This document shows positions 25,494 through 34,433 of a stretch of 55,357 nucleotides of DNA, one piece after another; within the stretch, counting starts at the first letter, position 1; every line of letters begins with the position of its first letter. The position numbers were made by a program, and so were the translations under genes. The notes under the pieces are model-generated. The model was not told the origin of the DNA, did not search any database, and was given only the letters and a program-made list of their open reading frames with translations. Location: positions 1-55,357 of the forward strand of contig NZ_JAAARM010000037.1 of NCBI RefSeq assembly GCF_009908285.1. The letters run 5' to 3'. The DNA comes from Pseudomonas sp. Fl4BN1. GTDB lineage: Bacteria; Pseudomonadota; Gammaproteobacteria; Pseudomonadales; Pseudomonadaceae.

Positions 25494-26411
25494 ATGGACA
25501 AGTTGAGTGCCTTGAAGATGTTCGTGGTCACCGCCCAACTGGGCAGTTTCAGCCGGGCAGCCGAGCAGATGGGCAAGACCCCGTCGGCCCTGACCAAGGC
25601 GGTCAATCACCTGGAAGCCGATCTCGGTTCGCGGTTGTTCGAGCGCAGTACCCGGCGGATTGTGCTGACCGAGGTCGGACGGCTTTATCTGGACACGGCG
25701 CGCCAGGTGTTGCAGCGGCTGGAGGAGGTCGGCGAGGAGGTCGAGCAGTTGCAGCATGGCCTGCGCGGCAACCTGAAAGTCACCGCGCCGCTGGCTTACG
25801 GCCAGGCGTTTCTCGATCAGGTCTGCGGCGGGTTTCTGCAACAGTATCCGCAGATCAACCTGCAAGTGGACCTGTGCGATGAGTTCGTCAACCTGCTCGA
25901 AAGCGGTTACGACCTGGCTCTGCGGCAAGGCCATGACGACCTGCCGGGGCTGATTGCCCGGGGGGTCGGCAGCAACCGCCTGGCTCTGTGCGCGAGCCCG
26001 GACTACCTGGCCCGCAAGGGGCTGGCGGTGACCCCGCAAACCCTCGATGAGCATGAGTGGCTGCTGTATAGCCACCCCTTGCTCAGCCGCGAGTTCTGGT
26101 GGGTCGAGCGCGACGGCCAGCGCCTGAGCCTGGCACAGCCCCTGGCGCCGCGCTTGCGCAGCGACAACTACGACCTGCTGCTGGCCAATGCCCTGGCCGG
26201 GTGCGGGCTGCTGCACACCCCGCTGTGGAGCGCCGCGCCTTACCTGGCCGACGGGCGCCTGGTGCGGCTGATGGCGGACTACGCCATCGACCCGGACAGT
26301 TTCGGCCCGCACATCCTCGCGGTGTACCCCAGCCACCGGCGCGCGACCGCCAAAGTGCAGGCGTTCATCGATTACATCGCAGGTTTTCTGGCGACCCGTG
26401 GCCTGGACTGA
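25494..26411 (+). CDS. LysR-family transcriptional regulator
   Basis: A 305-residue LysR-type regulator. The helix-turn-helix at about residues 1-60 begins MDKLSALKMFVVTAQLGSFS and includes AEQMGKTPSALTKAVNHLE and SRLFERSTRRIVLTEVG. The effector domain follows from about residue 90. The start is the ATG at 25494, where homology to the family begins; the ORF is open further upstream but into non-coding DNA. It is divergent from the exported amidohydrolase gene and is its likely regulator. Confidence 0.9.
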   Translation: MDKLSALKMFVVTAQLGSFSRAAEQMGKTPSALTKAVNHLEADLGSRLFERSTRRIVLTEVGRLYLDTARQVLQRLEEVGEEVEQLQHGLRGNLKVTAPLAYGQAFLDQVCGGFLQQYPQINLQVDLCDEFVNLLESGYDLALRQGHDDLPGLIARGVGSNRLALCASPDYLARKGLAVTPQTLDEHEWLLYSHPLLSREFWWVERDGQRLSLAQPLAPRLRSDNYDLLLANALAGCGLLHTPLWSAAPYLADGRLVRLMADYAIDPDSFGPHILAVYPSHRRATAKVQAFIDYIAGFLATRGLD

Positions 26412-26440
26412 TTGGCGGTTCTTGTCAGATAAATCCGAGA

Positions 26441-26458
26441 GGAGTACAAATGTACTCC
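26441..26458. promoter_or_regulatory. LexA2-type SOS box overlapping the lexA2 start
   Basis: A perfect 18-bp palindrome, GGAGTACAAATGTACTCC, resembling the GTAC-N4-GTGC box reported for LexA2 of P. putida. The ATG at 26450-26452 lies inside the palindrome and its left arm doubles as the Shine-Dalgarno sequence. Binding here would block the cassette and could also affect translation initiation of the leader mRNA. Confidence 0.75.
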
Positions 26459-27067
26459 ATGACGACTTTATCTCCCCGGCGCACTGCCATCCTGACCTTT
26501 ATCCGCGATCGAATTGCCGATCACGGCCAGCCCCCAAGCCTCGCTGAAATCAGCGAGGCTTTTGGTTTTGCCTCGCGCAGCGTGGCGCGCAAGCATGTGG
26601 TGGCGCTGACCGAAGCCGGGTTTATCGAGGTCAATCCGCACCAGGCCCGGGGCATCCGCCTGGTGCATCAGGGCCGGCGCCCCGAGCTGCTGGAAATTCC
26701 GCTGCTGGGCCGGGTGGCGGCCGGTGCGCCGATTGGCGCGGATGCCGAGATCCACAGCCACTTGATGCTGGATGCGGCGATGTTTTCCCGGACCCCGGAT
26801 TACCTGTTGCGGGTGCAGGGCGACTCGATGATCGGCGACGGCATTCTCGACGGCGACCTGGTGGCGGTGCGCCGCAGTGCCGAGGTGCGCAACGGCCAGA
26901 TTGTGGTGGCGCGGCTGGACGGCGAAGTCACCATCAAGCGCTTTGAGCGCAGCGGCGAGCAGGTGCGCCTGTTGCCGCGCAACCCGGCCTATGCGCCGAT
27001 CCTGGTGGCGGCCGATCGCGACCTGGCCATCGAAGGGGTGTTCTGTGGCCTGGTGAGGCAAGGGTGA
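26450..27067 (+). CDS. lexA2: LexA2, SOS-type repressor of the mutagenesis cassette
   Basis: A 205-residue LexA-family repressor. The winged helix-turn-helix is in residues about 8-70 (RRTAILTFIRDRIADHGQPP and ASRSVARKHV). The self-cleavage site Ala-Gly is in RVAAGAPIG near residue 90, the catalytic serine in GDSMIGDGI near 125 and the lysine in GEVTIKRF near 162. It represses the lexA2-imuA-imuB-dnaE2 operon until DNA damage activates RecA-dependent cleavage. Start at 26450 or at 26459 (MTTLSPRR). Its stop overlaps the imuA start as TGATG. Confidence 0.9.
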   Translation: MYSMTTLSPRRTAILTFIRDRIADHGQPPSLAEISEAFGFASRSVARKHVVALTEAGFIEVNPHQARGIRLVHQGRRPELLEIPLLGRVAAGAPIGADAEIHSHLMLDAAMFSRTPDYLLRVQGDSMIGDGILDGDLVAVRRSAEVRNGQIVVARLDGEVTIKRFERSGEQVRLLPRNPAYAPILVAADRDLAIEGVFCGLVRQG

Positions 27068-27684
27068 TGGGCGCGGTGATTGCCCTGGACTCGCTGTTCA
27101 ATGCCGGGCGGGTCTGGAAGGGCCGGCCCGCTGCTCCGAGCGTCAGCCCGCAACCCACCGGCCATGCTGCGCTGGATGCGGTCTTGCCCAATGGTGGCTG
27201 GCCGCAAGCGGCGCTCACGGAAATCCTTATCGCGGCCCCGGGGGTGGGCGAGTTGCAACTGCTGTGGCCGACCCTGGCGCGGCTGTCGGCAGCGGGCGAG
27301 CGGATTGTCCTGGTGGCGCCGCCGCATGTGCCGTATCCCCAGGCCTGGCAGAACGCCGGAGTCGATGTGCGCCAGCTGTCGCTGGTCCAGGCCGCTGAGC
27401 GCGATGCCTTGTGGGTCGCCGAGCAATGCCTGCGCTCGGGCAGTTGCGGTGCCGTGCTGTGCTGGCCGCAACAGGCCGATGACCGTGCCTTGCGGCGCTT
27501 GCAGGTGGCGGCGGAAACCGGCCAGACCCTGGCCTTCGCCTACCGCTCGCAGACGGCTGCGATCAATCCGTCACCCGCGGCCCTGCGCATTGCGCTGGAT
27601 GCCCGGCCGGCGCAGTTGCGGGTGCTCAAGTGCCGTGGCGGGCTGGCTCATGCGGCGCCGATTGCCTTCAGTCCGGGGCATTGA
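27067..27684 (+). CDS. imuA: ImuA, mutagenesis cassette accessory protein
   Basis: A 205-residue protein of the ImuA/SulA-like RecA-fold family. The N-terminus resembles the RecA core but the Walker A region is degenerate (LDAVLPNGGWPQAALTEI). With ImuB and DnaE2 it forms the error-prone translesion synthesis system of bacteria lacking UmuDC/Pol V in this locus. ATG at 27067 overlaps the lexA2 stop by one base; an in-frame GTG at 27064 precedes it. It lies 7 bp before imuB. Confidence 0.85.
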   Translation: MGAVIALDSLFNAGRVWKGRPAAPSVSPQPTGHAALDAVLPNGGWPQAALTEILIAAPGVGELQLLWPTLARLSAAGERIVLVAPPHVPYPQAWQNAGVDVRQLSLVQAAERDALWVAEQCLRSGSCGAVLCWPQQADDRALRRLQVAAETGQTLAFAYRSQTAAINPSPAALRIALDARPAQLRVLKCRGGLAHAAPIAFSPGH

Positions 27685-27691
27685 GGTTGCC

Positions 27692-29107
27692 ATGCGCTGG
27701 GTCTGTATTCTGTTCCCGCAATTGGCGCTGGACGCGGTGCTGCGCCAGTCTGCCGAACCCGATGCGCCGCTGGCGCTGCTGAGCGGCACGCCGCAGCGGC
27801 GAGTGATCCAGGCGGTGAATGGTGCGGCCCGCGAGTTGGGCCTGCGCCCTGGCCAGTCGTTGAGTGCGGCCCAGGCCCTGACCAAGGGCTTTGCCAGCGC
27901 CGAATACGACCCCGCTGAAATCGAGCACTGGCAGCAGTTCCTCGCCGCCTGGGCGTACAGCTTCAGCTCGCAGGTCAGCGTGCATTACCCGCGCACCCTG
28001 CTGTTCGAAATCGAGTCGAGCCTGGACCTGTTTGGCCCCTGGCCGCTGTTGCAGGCGCGCTTGCAGGCCGAGCTGACGGCCCTGGGGTTTCGCCATCGGA
28101 TCGTTGTCGCGCCCAATCCGGCGGCGGCCCGGGTCCTGGCCAATGCCTATGAGGCCTTGGCCGTGCCTGACCAGGACACCTTGCGCCGCACCCTGGGACC
28201 GTTGCCCATTGAACGCCTGGGCTTGCCCCCGGAGCAGGCCACGGCTTTGTCGCGCATGGGCCTGCGCACCTTCGAGCAACTGCACCAGTTACCCCGGCAG
28301 AGCCTGGCCCGGCGTTTCGACGGCGCCTTGCTCAAGCAGCTCGACACGCTGCTGGGGGAGCGTCCGCTGGGGCTGGCGTTCTACCAGCCGCCGGACCGCT
28401 TCGACCTGCGCATCGAGTTGAATTTCGATGTGCTGTCCCATCAGGCGCTGCTGTTTCCCCTGCGCCGATTGACCGCCGACCTGGCGGCCTTTCTCTGTGG
28501 CCGCGACAGCGGGGTGCAGCGTTTCGCCCTGCACCTTGAGCATGCCGAAGGCGCCGATACGCTGATTGCGGTCGGGCTGCTCAGTGCCGAGCGTGACCCC
28601 GCGATGCTGTTCGAACTGGCCCGTGGCCGCCTGGAACAGATCCAGGTGCCGGCGCCGGTGCGCAACCTGCGCCTGGTGGCTGAAGACCTGCCGCTGTTCG
28701 TGCCCCAGCACCGCGAACTGTTCGACGAGCGCCCGCAGCAGAACCTGCCCTGGGAGCAGTTGCGTGAACGCTTGCGGGCCCGGCTGGGGGATGACGCGGT
28801 GCAGGGCCTTGGGCACCGCGCGGATCATCGTCCGGAACTCAGTTGGTTGCCCAGCAGCACCCCGGCTCCCTGTCCAGCCAATCCCGGGCTGCGGCGCCCG
28901 GGCTGGTTGTTCATCGAGCCCCAGGCCCTGCACGAGGGGTCGGTACGGGTGCTCATGGGCCCGGAACGCATCGAGTCCGGTTGGTGGGACGGTGCCGACG
29001 TGCGCCGCGACTACTACTTGATCGAAACCTCGGCCGGCCAGCAAGGCTGGGCCTATCGTCGGGTCGGCGAGCCGGGGCCGTTGCTCCTGCAAGGCTGGTT
29101 CGCATGA
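27692..29107 (+). CDS. imuB: ImuB, Y-family polymerase-like adaptor
   Basis: A 471-residue protein with Y-family DNA polymerase architecture, starting MRWVCILFPQLALDAVL, with palm/finger and little-finger regions. In ImuB the catalytic carboxylates are generally lost, and the expected DxD/SxDE sites are not evident here. It serves as the hub linking DnaE2 to the beta clamp. A possible clamp motif QQNLPW lies near residue 350. The ATG at 27692 has TTGAGG upstream. Its end overlaps the dnaE2 start as ATGA. Confidence 0.88.
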   Translation: MRWVCILFPQLALDAVLRQSAEPDAPLALLSGTPQRRVIQAVNGAARELGLRPGQSLSAAQALTKGFASAEYDPAEIEHWQQFLAAWAYSFSSQVSVHYPRTLLFEIESSLDLFGPWPLLQARLQAELTALGFRHRIVVAPNPAAARVLANAYEALAVPDQDTLRRTLGPLPIERLGLPPEQATALSRMGLRTFEQLHQLPRQSLARRFDGALLKQLDTLLGERPLGLAFYQPPDRFDLRIELNFDVLSHQALLFPLRRLTADLAAFLCGRDSGVQRFALHLEHAEGADTLIAVGLLSAERDPAMLFELARGRLEQIQVPAPVRNLRLVAEDLPLFVPQHRELFDERPQQNLPWEQLRERLRARLGDDAVQGLGHRADHRPELSWLPSSTPAPCPANPGLRRPGWLFIEPQALHEGSVRVLMGPERIESGWWDGADVRRDYYLIETSAGQQGWAYRRVGEPGPLLLQGWFA

Positions 29108-32100
29108 ACGGCTACGCCGAGCTGCATTGCCTGTCCAACTTCAGTTTCCAGCGCGGCGCCTCCAGTGCCCGGGAGCTGTTCGAGCGTGGCCAGGCCCTGG
29201 GTTATCAGGCTCTGGCGATCACCGACGAGTGCACCCTGGCGGGGATTGTCCGCGCCTGGCAGGCCTCCCGCGACAGCGGCCTGAAGCTGATTGTCGGCAG
29301 TGAAATGCAGGTCGAGGACGGCCCGCGCCTGGTGCTGCTGGTGGAGGACCTGCCGGGTTACCAGGGCTTGTGCCGGTTGATCACCCGGGCCCGGCGCCGG
29401 GCCGAGAAGGGCACGTACCGCTTGCTGCGGGAAGACTTCGCCGAGCCGCTGCCGGGGCTGCTGGCCCTGTGGTTGGCGGGCAGCACGAATGACCTGGAGC
29501 AGGGCCGCTGGCTGCAGCAGGTATTCCCCGAGCGGCTGTGGCTGACGCTGGAGTTGCACTGCGCCCAGGACGATGCCCGGCGCCAGCAGGAGCGGCTGGC
29601 CCTGGCCCGGCAGTTGGGGCTGCCGGCCGTGGCCTGTGGCGATGTGCACATGCATGTGCGTGGGCGCCGGGCGCTGCAGGACACCATGACCGCGATCCGC
29701 CATCACCTGCCAGTGGCCGAGGCCGGGGAGCGTTTGTTCGCCAATGGCGAGCGTCACCTGCGTGCCCTTGAGGTGCTGCAAGGCTTGTATCCCCAGGCCT
29801 TGCTCGACGAGTCGCTGAGGATTGCCGAGCGCTGCCGTTTCGACCTCGGCCAGTTGCGCTATCAATACCCCCGGGAGCTGGTGCCCGCGGGCCACGATGC
29901 CGAATCCTGGCTGCGGCTGCTGACCCAGCGCGGGATCCAGCAGCGTTGGCCCGGCGGCGCCCGGCCCGAGGTGCTGCTGCAGATCGACAAGGAACTCGAG
30001 CTGATCAGCGAGCTGGGCTACGAGAGCTATTTCCTTACCGTGCACGACATCGTCGACTTCGCCCGGCGCCAGCACATTCTCTGCCAGGGCCGCGGCTCGG
30101 CGGCCAACTCGGTGGTGTGTTTCGCCCTGGGCATCACCGAAATCGACCCCGACCGTTCGACCTTGCTGTTCGAGCGCTTCCTGTCCAGGGAACGCAACGA
30201 GCCGCCGGACATCGACGTCGATTTCGAGCACGAGCGCCGCGAAGAGGTGCTGCAGTATGTGTTTCGGCGTTACGGCCGGCATCGCGCGGCGCTGACGGCG
30301 GTGGTCAGCACCTACCACGGCGCCGGCGCGGTGCGCGACGTGGCCAAGGCCCTGGGCCTGCCACCGGATCAGGTCAATGCCCTGGCCGATTGCTGCGGCC
30401 ACTGGAGCGATACCCCGCCCAGCGTCGAGCGCCTGCAGGAGGCCGGTTTCGACCCCCAGAGCCCGGTGCTGCACCGAGTGCTGAGCCTGACCGGGCAGTT
30501 GATCGGTTTCCCCCGGCACCTGTCCCAGCATCCCGGTGGTTTCGTGATTTCCGAGCAGCCTCTGGACAGCCTGGTGCCGGTGGAGAACGCCAGCATGGCC
30601 GAGCGCACGATCATCCAGTGGGACAAGGACGACCTGGACATGGTCGGCCTGCTCAAGGTGGATATTCTCGCCCTGGGCATGCTCAGTGCCATCCGCCGCT
30701 GCTTCGACCTGATCCACGGTTATCGCGGCCAGCGCTACAGCCTCACCAGCATTCCCGCCGAAGACCCGGCGACCTACGAAATGATCGGCCGCGCCGACAC
30801 CATCGGGGTGTTCCAGATCGAGTCCCGGGCGCAGATGTCGATGCTGCCCAGGCTCAAGCCGAAGAACTTCTACGACCTGGTGATCGAGGTGGCGATCGTG
30901 CGCCCCGGACCGATCCAGGGCGGGATGGTTCATCCCTACCTGCGCCGGCGTAACCGCCAAGAGCCGGAAACCTATCCGTCTCCTGAGCTTGAAGACGTAC
31001 TCAAGCGCACCCTGGGGGTGCCCTTGTTTCAGGAACAGGTGATGCAAATCGCCATTGTCGCCGCCGACTACACCCCGGGGGAGGCCGATCAGTTGCGCCG
31101 CTCCATGGCCGCCTGGAAACGCCACGGCGGCCTGGAACCGCACCGCGAGCGGCTGCGTGCGGGGATGAACAAGAATGGCTACAGCGATGAGTTCGCGGCG
31201 CAGATCTTCGAGCAGATCAAGGGCTTTGGCAGCTACGGCTTTCCCGAATCCCATGCCGCCAGTTTCGCCTTGCTGACCTACGCCAGCTGCTGGCTCAAGT
31301 GCCACGAACCGGCGGCCTTCGCTTGCGCCCTGATCAATAGCTGGCCCATGGGTTTCTACAGCCCCGACCAGATCCTCCAGGACGCCCGTCGCCATGGTTT
31401 GCAGATCCGCCCGGTGACGGTCGATGCCAGTGCCTGGGACTGTAGCCTGGAGCCGCTCCCCGACCAGCAGCCGGCCTTGCGCCTGGGCCTGCGGATGATC
31501 AAGGGCTTTCGCCAGGAGGATGCCGCGCGCATCGAGAGTGCCCGGCGCCAGCGCGTCTTTGTCGATATCGCCGACCTGGCTGAGCGTGCCCGGATCGACC
31601 TGCGGGCCCAGGAGTTGCTGGCGGATGCCGGGGCTTTGCGTGACCTGGCCGGGGATCGTTACCAGGCCCGCTGGGAGGTGGCCGGGGTGGAGCAGCAACT
31701 GGGGTTGTTCGCCGGCTTGCCAAGCCCGACCGAGGCCGCGGTGGAGTTGCCCCGGCCCAGCGTCGGCGAAGACCTGCAGGCGGATTACCACAGCCTCGGC
31801 ACCACCCTCGGCCCGCATCCCCTGGCGCTGTTGCGCCTGCAACTCAAGGCCCAGCGCTGCCGCAGTTCCCGGGAGCTGCAGGGGCTGGAGCACGGGCGGC
31901 CGGTGAGCGTGGCCGGGCTGGTCACCGGCCGCCAGCGCCCGGGCACTGCCAGCGGGGTGACCTTCGTCACCCTCGAAGACGAGTTCGGCAACGTCAATGT
32001 GGTGGTCTGGCGCGACCTGGCGGAACGCCAGCGGCGGGTGCTGGTGGGGTCGCAGTTGCTGCGGGTCGACGGGATCCTGGAAACCGAGGGTGAAGTGCGC

Positions 32101-32178
32101 CATCTGATTGCCGGGCGGCTGCGGGACCTGACCCCGTTGCTGGACGGTATCAGCGTGCGTAGCCGGGACTTTCGCTGA
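29104..32178 (+). CDS. dnaE2: DnaE2, error-prone DNA polymerase III alpha
   Basis: A 1024-residue C-family polymerase, shorter than the replicative DnaE (about 1160-1180). The N-terminal PHP domain has YAELHCLSNFSFQRGASS and AITDECTLAG. The palm domain has GRGSAANSVVCFALGIT and the catalytic acids in PPDIDVDFEHERREEV near residue 370. The beta-clamp/finger region and OB fold (VSVAGLVTGRQRPGTASG near 930) follow. It lacks the tau-binding tail of DnaE, as usual for DnaE2. It performs translesion synthesis in DNA damage with ImuA and ImuB. Confidence 0.95.
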   Translation: MNGYAELHCLSNFSFQRGASSARELFERGQALGYQALAITDECTLAGIVRAWQASRDSGLKLIVGSEMQVEDGPRLVLLVEDLPGYQGLCRLITRARRRAEKGTYRLLREDFAEPLPGLLALWLAGSTNDLEQGRWLQQVFPERLWLTLELHCAQDDARRQQERLALARQLGLPAVACGDVHMHVRGRRALQDTMTAIRHHLPVAEAGERLFANGERHLRALEVLQGLYPQALLDESLRIAERCRFDLGQLRYQYPRELVPAGHDAESWLRLLTQRGIQQRWPGGARPEVLLQIDKELELISELGYESYFLTVHDIVDFARRQHILCQGRGSAANSVVCFALGITEIDPDRSTLLFERFLSRERNEPPDIDVDFEHERREEVLQYVFRRYGRHRAALTAVVSTYHGAGAVRDVAKALGLPPDQVNALADCCGHWSDTPPSVERLQEAGFDPQSPVLHRVLSLTGQLIGFPRHLSQHPGGFVISEQPLDSLVPVENASMAERTIIQWDKDDLDMVGLLKVDILALGMLSAIRRCFDLIHGYRGQRYSLTSIPAEDPATYEMIGRADTIGVFQIESRAQMSMLPRLKPKNFYDLVIEVAIVRPGPIQGGMVHPYLRRRNRQEPETYPSPELEDVLKRTLGVPLFQEQVMQIAIVAADYTPGEADQLRRSMAAWKRHGGLEPHRERLRAGMNKNGYSDEFAAQIFEQIKGFGSYGFPESHAASFALLTYASCWLKCHEPAAFACALINSWPMGFYSPDQILQDARRHGLQIRPVTVDASAWDCSLEPLPDQQPALRLGLRMIKGFRQEDAARIESARRQRVFVDIADLAERARIDLRAQELLADAGALRDLAGDRYQARWEVAGVEQQLGLFAGLPSPTEAAVELPRPSVGEDLQADYHSLGTTLGPHPLALLRLQLKAQRCRSSRELQGLEHGRPVSVAGLVTGRQRPGTASGVTFVTLEDEFGNVNVVVWRDLAERQRRVLVGSQLLRVDGILETEGEVRHLIAGRLRDLTPLLDGISVRSRDFR

Positions 32179-32226
32179 TGGATCAAATACTTGCCCGAAA
32201 AGGCTGGAGCAGGCCAACGGATCAGA

Positions 32227-32240
32227 CAGTCAATTGACTG
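32227..32240. promoter_or_regulatory. 14-bp perfect palindrome downstream of dnaE2
   Basis: CAGTCAATTGACTG lies about 185 bp before the CsgG-like gene and 49 bp after dnaE2. It has no adjacent T-tract, so it is not an obvious terminator. It could be an operator for the lipoprotein operon. The rest of 32179-32424 shows no gene. Confidence 0.3.
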
Positions 32241-32424
32241 ACGCCAGAGTTTTTTATTCCTTTTCGCGATGATGTCCATTTGGCATACTCGCCGTCGATG
32301 ATGCCCCCAGCATCAAGTTTCAGTACGCCCTGCCTGGCATTTTTGCGCCCGCACAGACTGCGTTTCGGGGTGAGTGTGGCAGGGCGAAAACGCGGTTTAA
32401 TGGGTTCTCGGAAAGGAACATAGA

Positions 32425-33105
32425 GTGCGAGTGATCTCGAAGTGGGTGTTGTCTGGTGTAACCCTGGCAGTGTTGGCAGGCCTGAGCGGTTGTGCCACGG
32501 AAAGCTCCCGGGCGTTGCCGGTGGAGAAGGTCCAGAGCGCCAATCAGGTTTGGACCGGGGTCCGGGTACCCATGGCCGTGGGCAAGTTCGATAACCGCTC
32601 CAGCTATATGCGCGGGATCTTCTCCGACGGCGTCGACCGCCTCGGCGGCCAGGCCAAGACGGTGCTGATCACCCACCTGCAGCAGACCAACCGCTTCAGC
32701 GTGCTGGACCGCGACAACATGGGCGAGATCAAGCAGGAAGCGACCATCAAGGGCCAGGCGCAGAAGCTCAAGGGCGCCGATTTCGTGGTCACCGGCGACG
32801 TCACCGAGTTTGGTCGCAAGGAAACCGGCGACCACCAGTTGTTCGGCATTCTCGGCCGTGGCAAGACCCAGGTGGCCTACGCCAAGGTTGCGTTGAACAT
32901 CGTCAACATCAGCACCTCCGAAGTGGTGTATTCCACCCAGGGCGCCGGTGAGTACGCCTTGTCCAACCGCGAGGTGATCGGCTTCGGCGGCACCGCCTCC
33001 TACGACTCGACCCTCAATGGCAAGGTCCTTGACCTGGCCATGCGTGAGGCGGTCAACCGTATGGTCGAGGCCATCGATACCGGTGCCTGGAAACCCAGCC
33101 ACTGA
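32425..33105 (+). CDS. CsgG-like lipoprotein
   Basis: A 226-residue lipoprotein of the CsgG/HfaB family. The lipobox is LAGLSGC, with the lipidated Cys near residue 23. The CsgG core includes VPMAVGKFDNRSSYMRGIFS, RFSVLDRDNMGEIKQE and GADFVVTGDVTEFGRKE. The start is GTG at 32425 with AAGGAAC upstream. It is the first of three tightly linked lipoprotein genes. In this arrangement the CsgG-like subunit may form an envelope channel or assembly platform, but there is no curli operon here. The role of the trio is unknown to me. Confidence 0.85.
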   Translation: MRVISKWVLSGVTLAVLAGLSGCATESSRALPVEKVQSANQVWTGVRVPMAVGKFDNRSSYMRGIFSDGVDRLGGQAKTVLITHLQQTNRFSVLDRDNMGEIKQEATIKGQAQKLKGADFVVTGDVTEFGRKETGDHQLFGILGRGKTQVAYAKVALNIVNISTSEVVYSTQGAGEYALSNREVIGFGGTASYDSTLNGKVLDLAMREAVNRMVEAIDTGAWKPSH

Positions 33106-33135
33106 TAAATGCTGCTGACAGGGAGAAGTGCAAGC

Positions 33136-33507
33136 ATGTTCAACATCAAGATGGCGCGGCCGCTGATGGCCGTCGCCTTGCTGGGCAGCGTCCTGCTGGC
33201 CGGTTGCAGCGGTCCGAAGACGCTTTACCAATGGGAAACCTACCAGTCCCAGACCTATGAGTACTTCAAGGGCGAGGAAGCCAAGGAAGCTCAGGTCGAG
33301 GCGCTGGAGCGTGACCTGCAGAAGATCAAGTCCACCGGCAAGGCCGTGCCGCCGGGTTACCACGCGCACCTGGGCATGCTGTACGCGGGCCTGGGCAAGG
33401 ATGACCAGATGGTGCAGCAGTTCAATACCGAAAAGGCACTGTTCCCCGAGTCTGCGCGGTACATGGATTTCCTGCTGGAAAACGCTAAAAAGGGAGCTGC
33501 CCAATGA
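33136..33507 (+). CDS. DUF4810-domain lipoprotein
   Basis: A 123-residue lipoprotein with signal and lipobox LLAGC near residue 20. The mature part KTLYQWETYQSQTYEYFKG matches the DUF4810 N-terminus, followed by a TPR-like helical region (HAHLGMLYAGLGKDDQMVQQ). The start at 33136 has GGGAGAAG upstream at a long spacing. Its stop overlaps the next start as ATGA, so translation is coupled. It is the middle gene of the CsgG-like/DUF4810/DUF799 set. Confidence 0.82.
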   Translation: MFNIKMARPLMAVALLGSVLLAGCSGPKTLYQWETYQSQTYEYFKGEEAKEAQVEALERDLQKIKSTGKAVPPGYHAHLGMLYAGLGKDDQMVQQFNTEKALFPESARYMDFLLENAKKGAAQ

Positions 33508-34163
33508 GCCTCAATGCCCTGCGCAATCTGTTGGGTCTGTTGACCGTGAGCTTGCTGGTGGGCTGCGCCGCGCCCAAGACCGTGGACTACTCGGCCTACA
33601 AGCAGGCCCGGCCGAAGTCGATCCTGGTGCTGCCGCCGCTCAATGAGTCGCCGGACGTCAAGGCCACCTACAGCATGCTGTCCCAGGTGACCTTTCCGCT
33701 GGCCGAAGCCGGTTACTACGTGATGCCGATTGCGGTGGTGGATGAAACCTTCCGCCACAACGGCCTGACCACCCCGGCAGACATCCATGGCCTGCCACCG
33801 GCCAAGCTCAACGAGATCTTCGGCGCCGACGCCGGCCTGTACATCACGGTCAAGGAATACGGCACCAGCTACATGCTGATCAGCAGCCAGACCGTGGTCA
33901 CCGCCAGCGCCAGCCTGGTGGACCTGAAGACCGGCACCACGCTGTGGACCGGCAGCGCCCGGGCTTCCAGCGAGGAAGGCAACAACAGCAACAACGGTGG
34001 CCTGGTGGGCATGCTGATCACCGCCGCGGTGAAACAGATCATCAACACCTCTACCGACGCCGGTCACCCGATTGCCGGCATCACCAGCCAGCGCCTGTTG
34101 TCGGCCGGGCAACGCACGGGCCTGTTGTACGGTCCGCGTTCGCCAAAATACGGCACCGACTGA
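33504..34163 (+). CDS. DUF799 (GNA1162-like) lipoprotein
   Basis: A 219-residue lipoprotein with lipobox LLVGC near residue 20. The body matches the DUF799/GNA1162 type: PKSILVLPPLNESPDVKATY, AEAGYYVMPIAVVDETFRHN and GADAGLYITVKEYGTSY. GNA1162 of Neisseria resembles TolB/CsgG-type periplasmic domains. It is the last gene of the trio. A roughly 270-bp gap (34164-34433) follows before the sensor kinase; I see no gene in it. Confidence 0.82.
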   Translation: MSLNALRNLLGLLTVSLLVGCAAPKTVDYSAYKQARPKSILVLPPLNESPDVKATYSMLSQVTFPLAEAGYYVMPIAVVDETFRHNGLTTPADIHGLPPAKLNEIFGADAGLYITVKEYGTSYMLISSQTVVTASASLVDLKTGTTLWTGSARASSEEGNNSNNGGLVGMLITAAVKQIINTSTDAGHPIAGITSQRLLSAGQRTGLLYGPRSPKYGTD

Positions 34164-34433
34164 GGTCTGCGGGGCGGGCAATCCGCCCTGTGCCAGGCGG
34201 CGCTTGCGAGCGTCCGCCTGGACCTTCCGAGACCGCCTGTTCTGTCTGTCCAGCCAGGTTCGGTGCACGTCGTTGCGCTTGAGGGCTGCGCGACCGACCA
34301 GCGGCAGCGATGATCGGGGCTCAGGGCAGAAAACCGTGAAACCATCCGTGCGCAGGGTGCTCAAAGGCTCTGGAGGCTGCATCGCAACCTCTTGGAAACC
34401 CATTCTGTATCACGCTTTTCGCAGAGTTCGTTC

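Noticed and set aside
29053..32217. 1054-residue open frame antisense to dnaE2
   Set aside because: It mirrors the GC3 bias of dnaE2, has a low-complexity composition rich in Gln, His, Arg and Gly, and shows no protein family features. The sense frame has all DnaE2 motifs.
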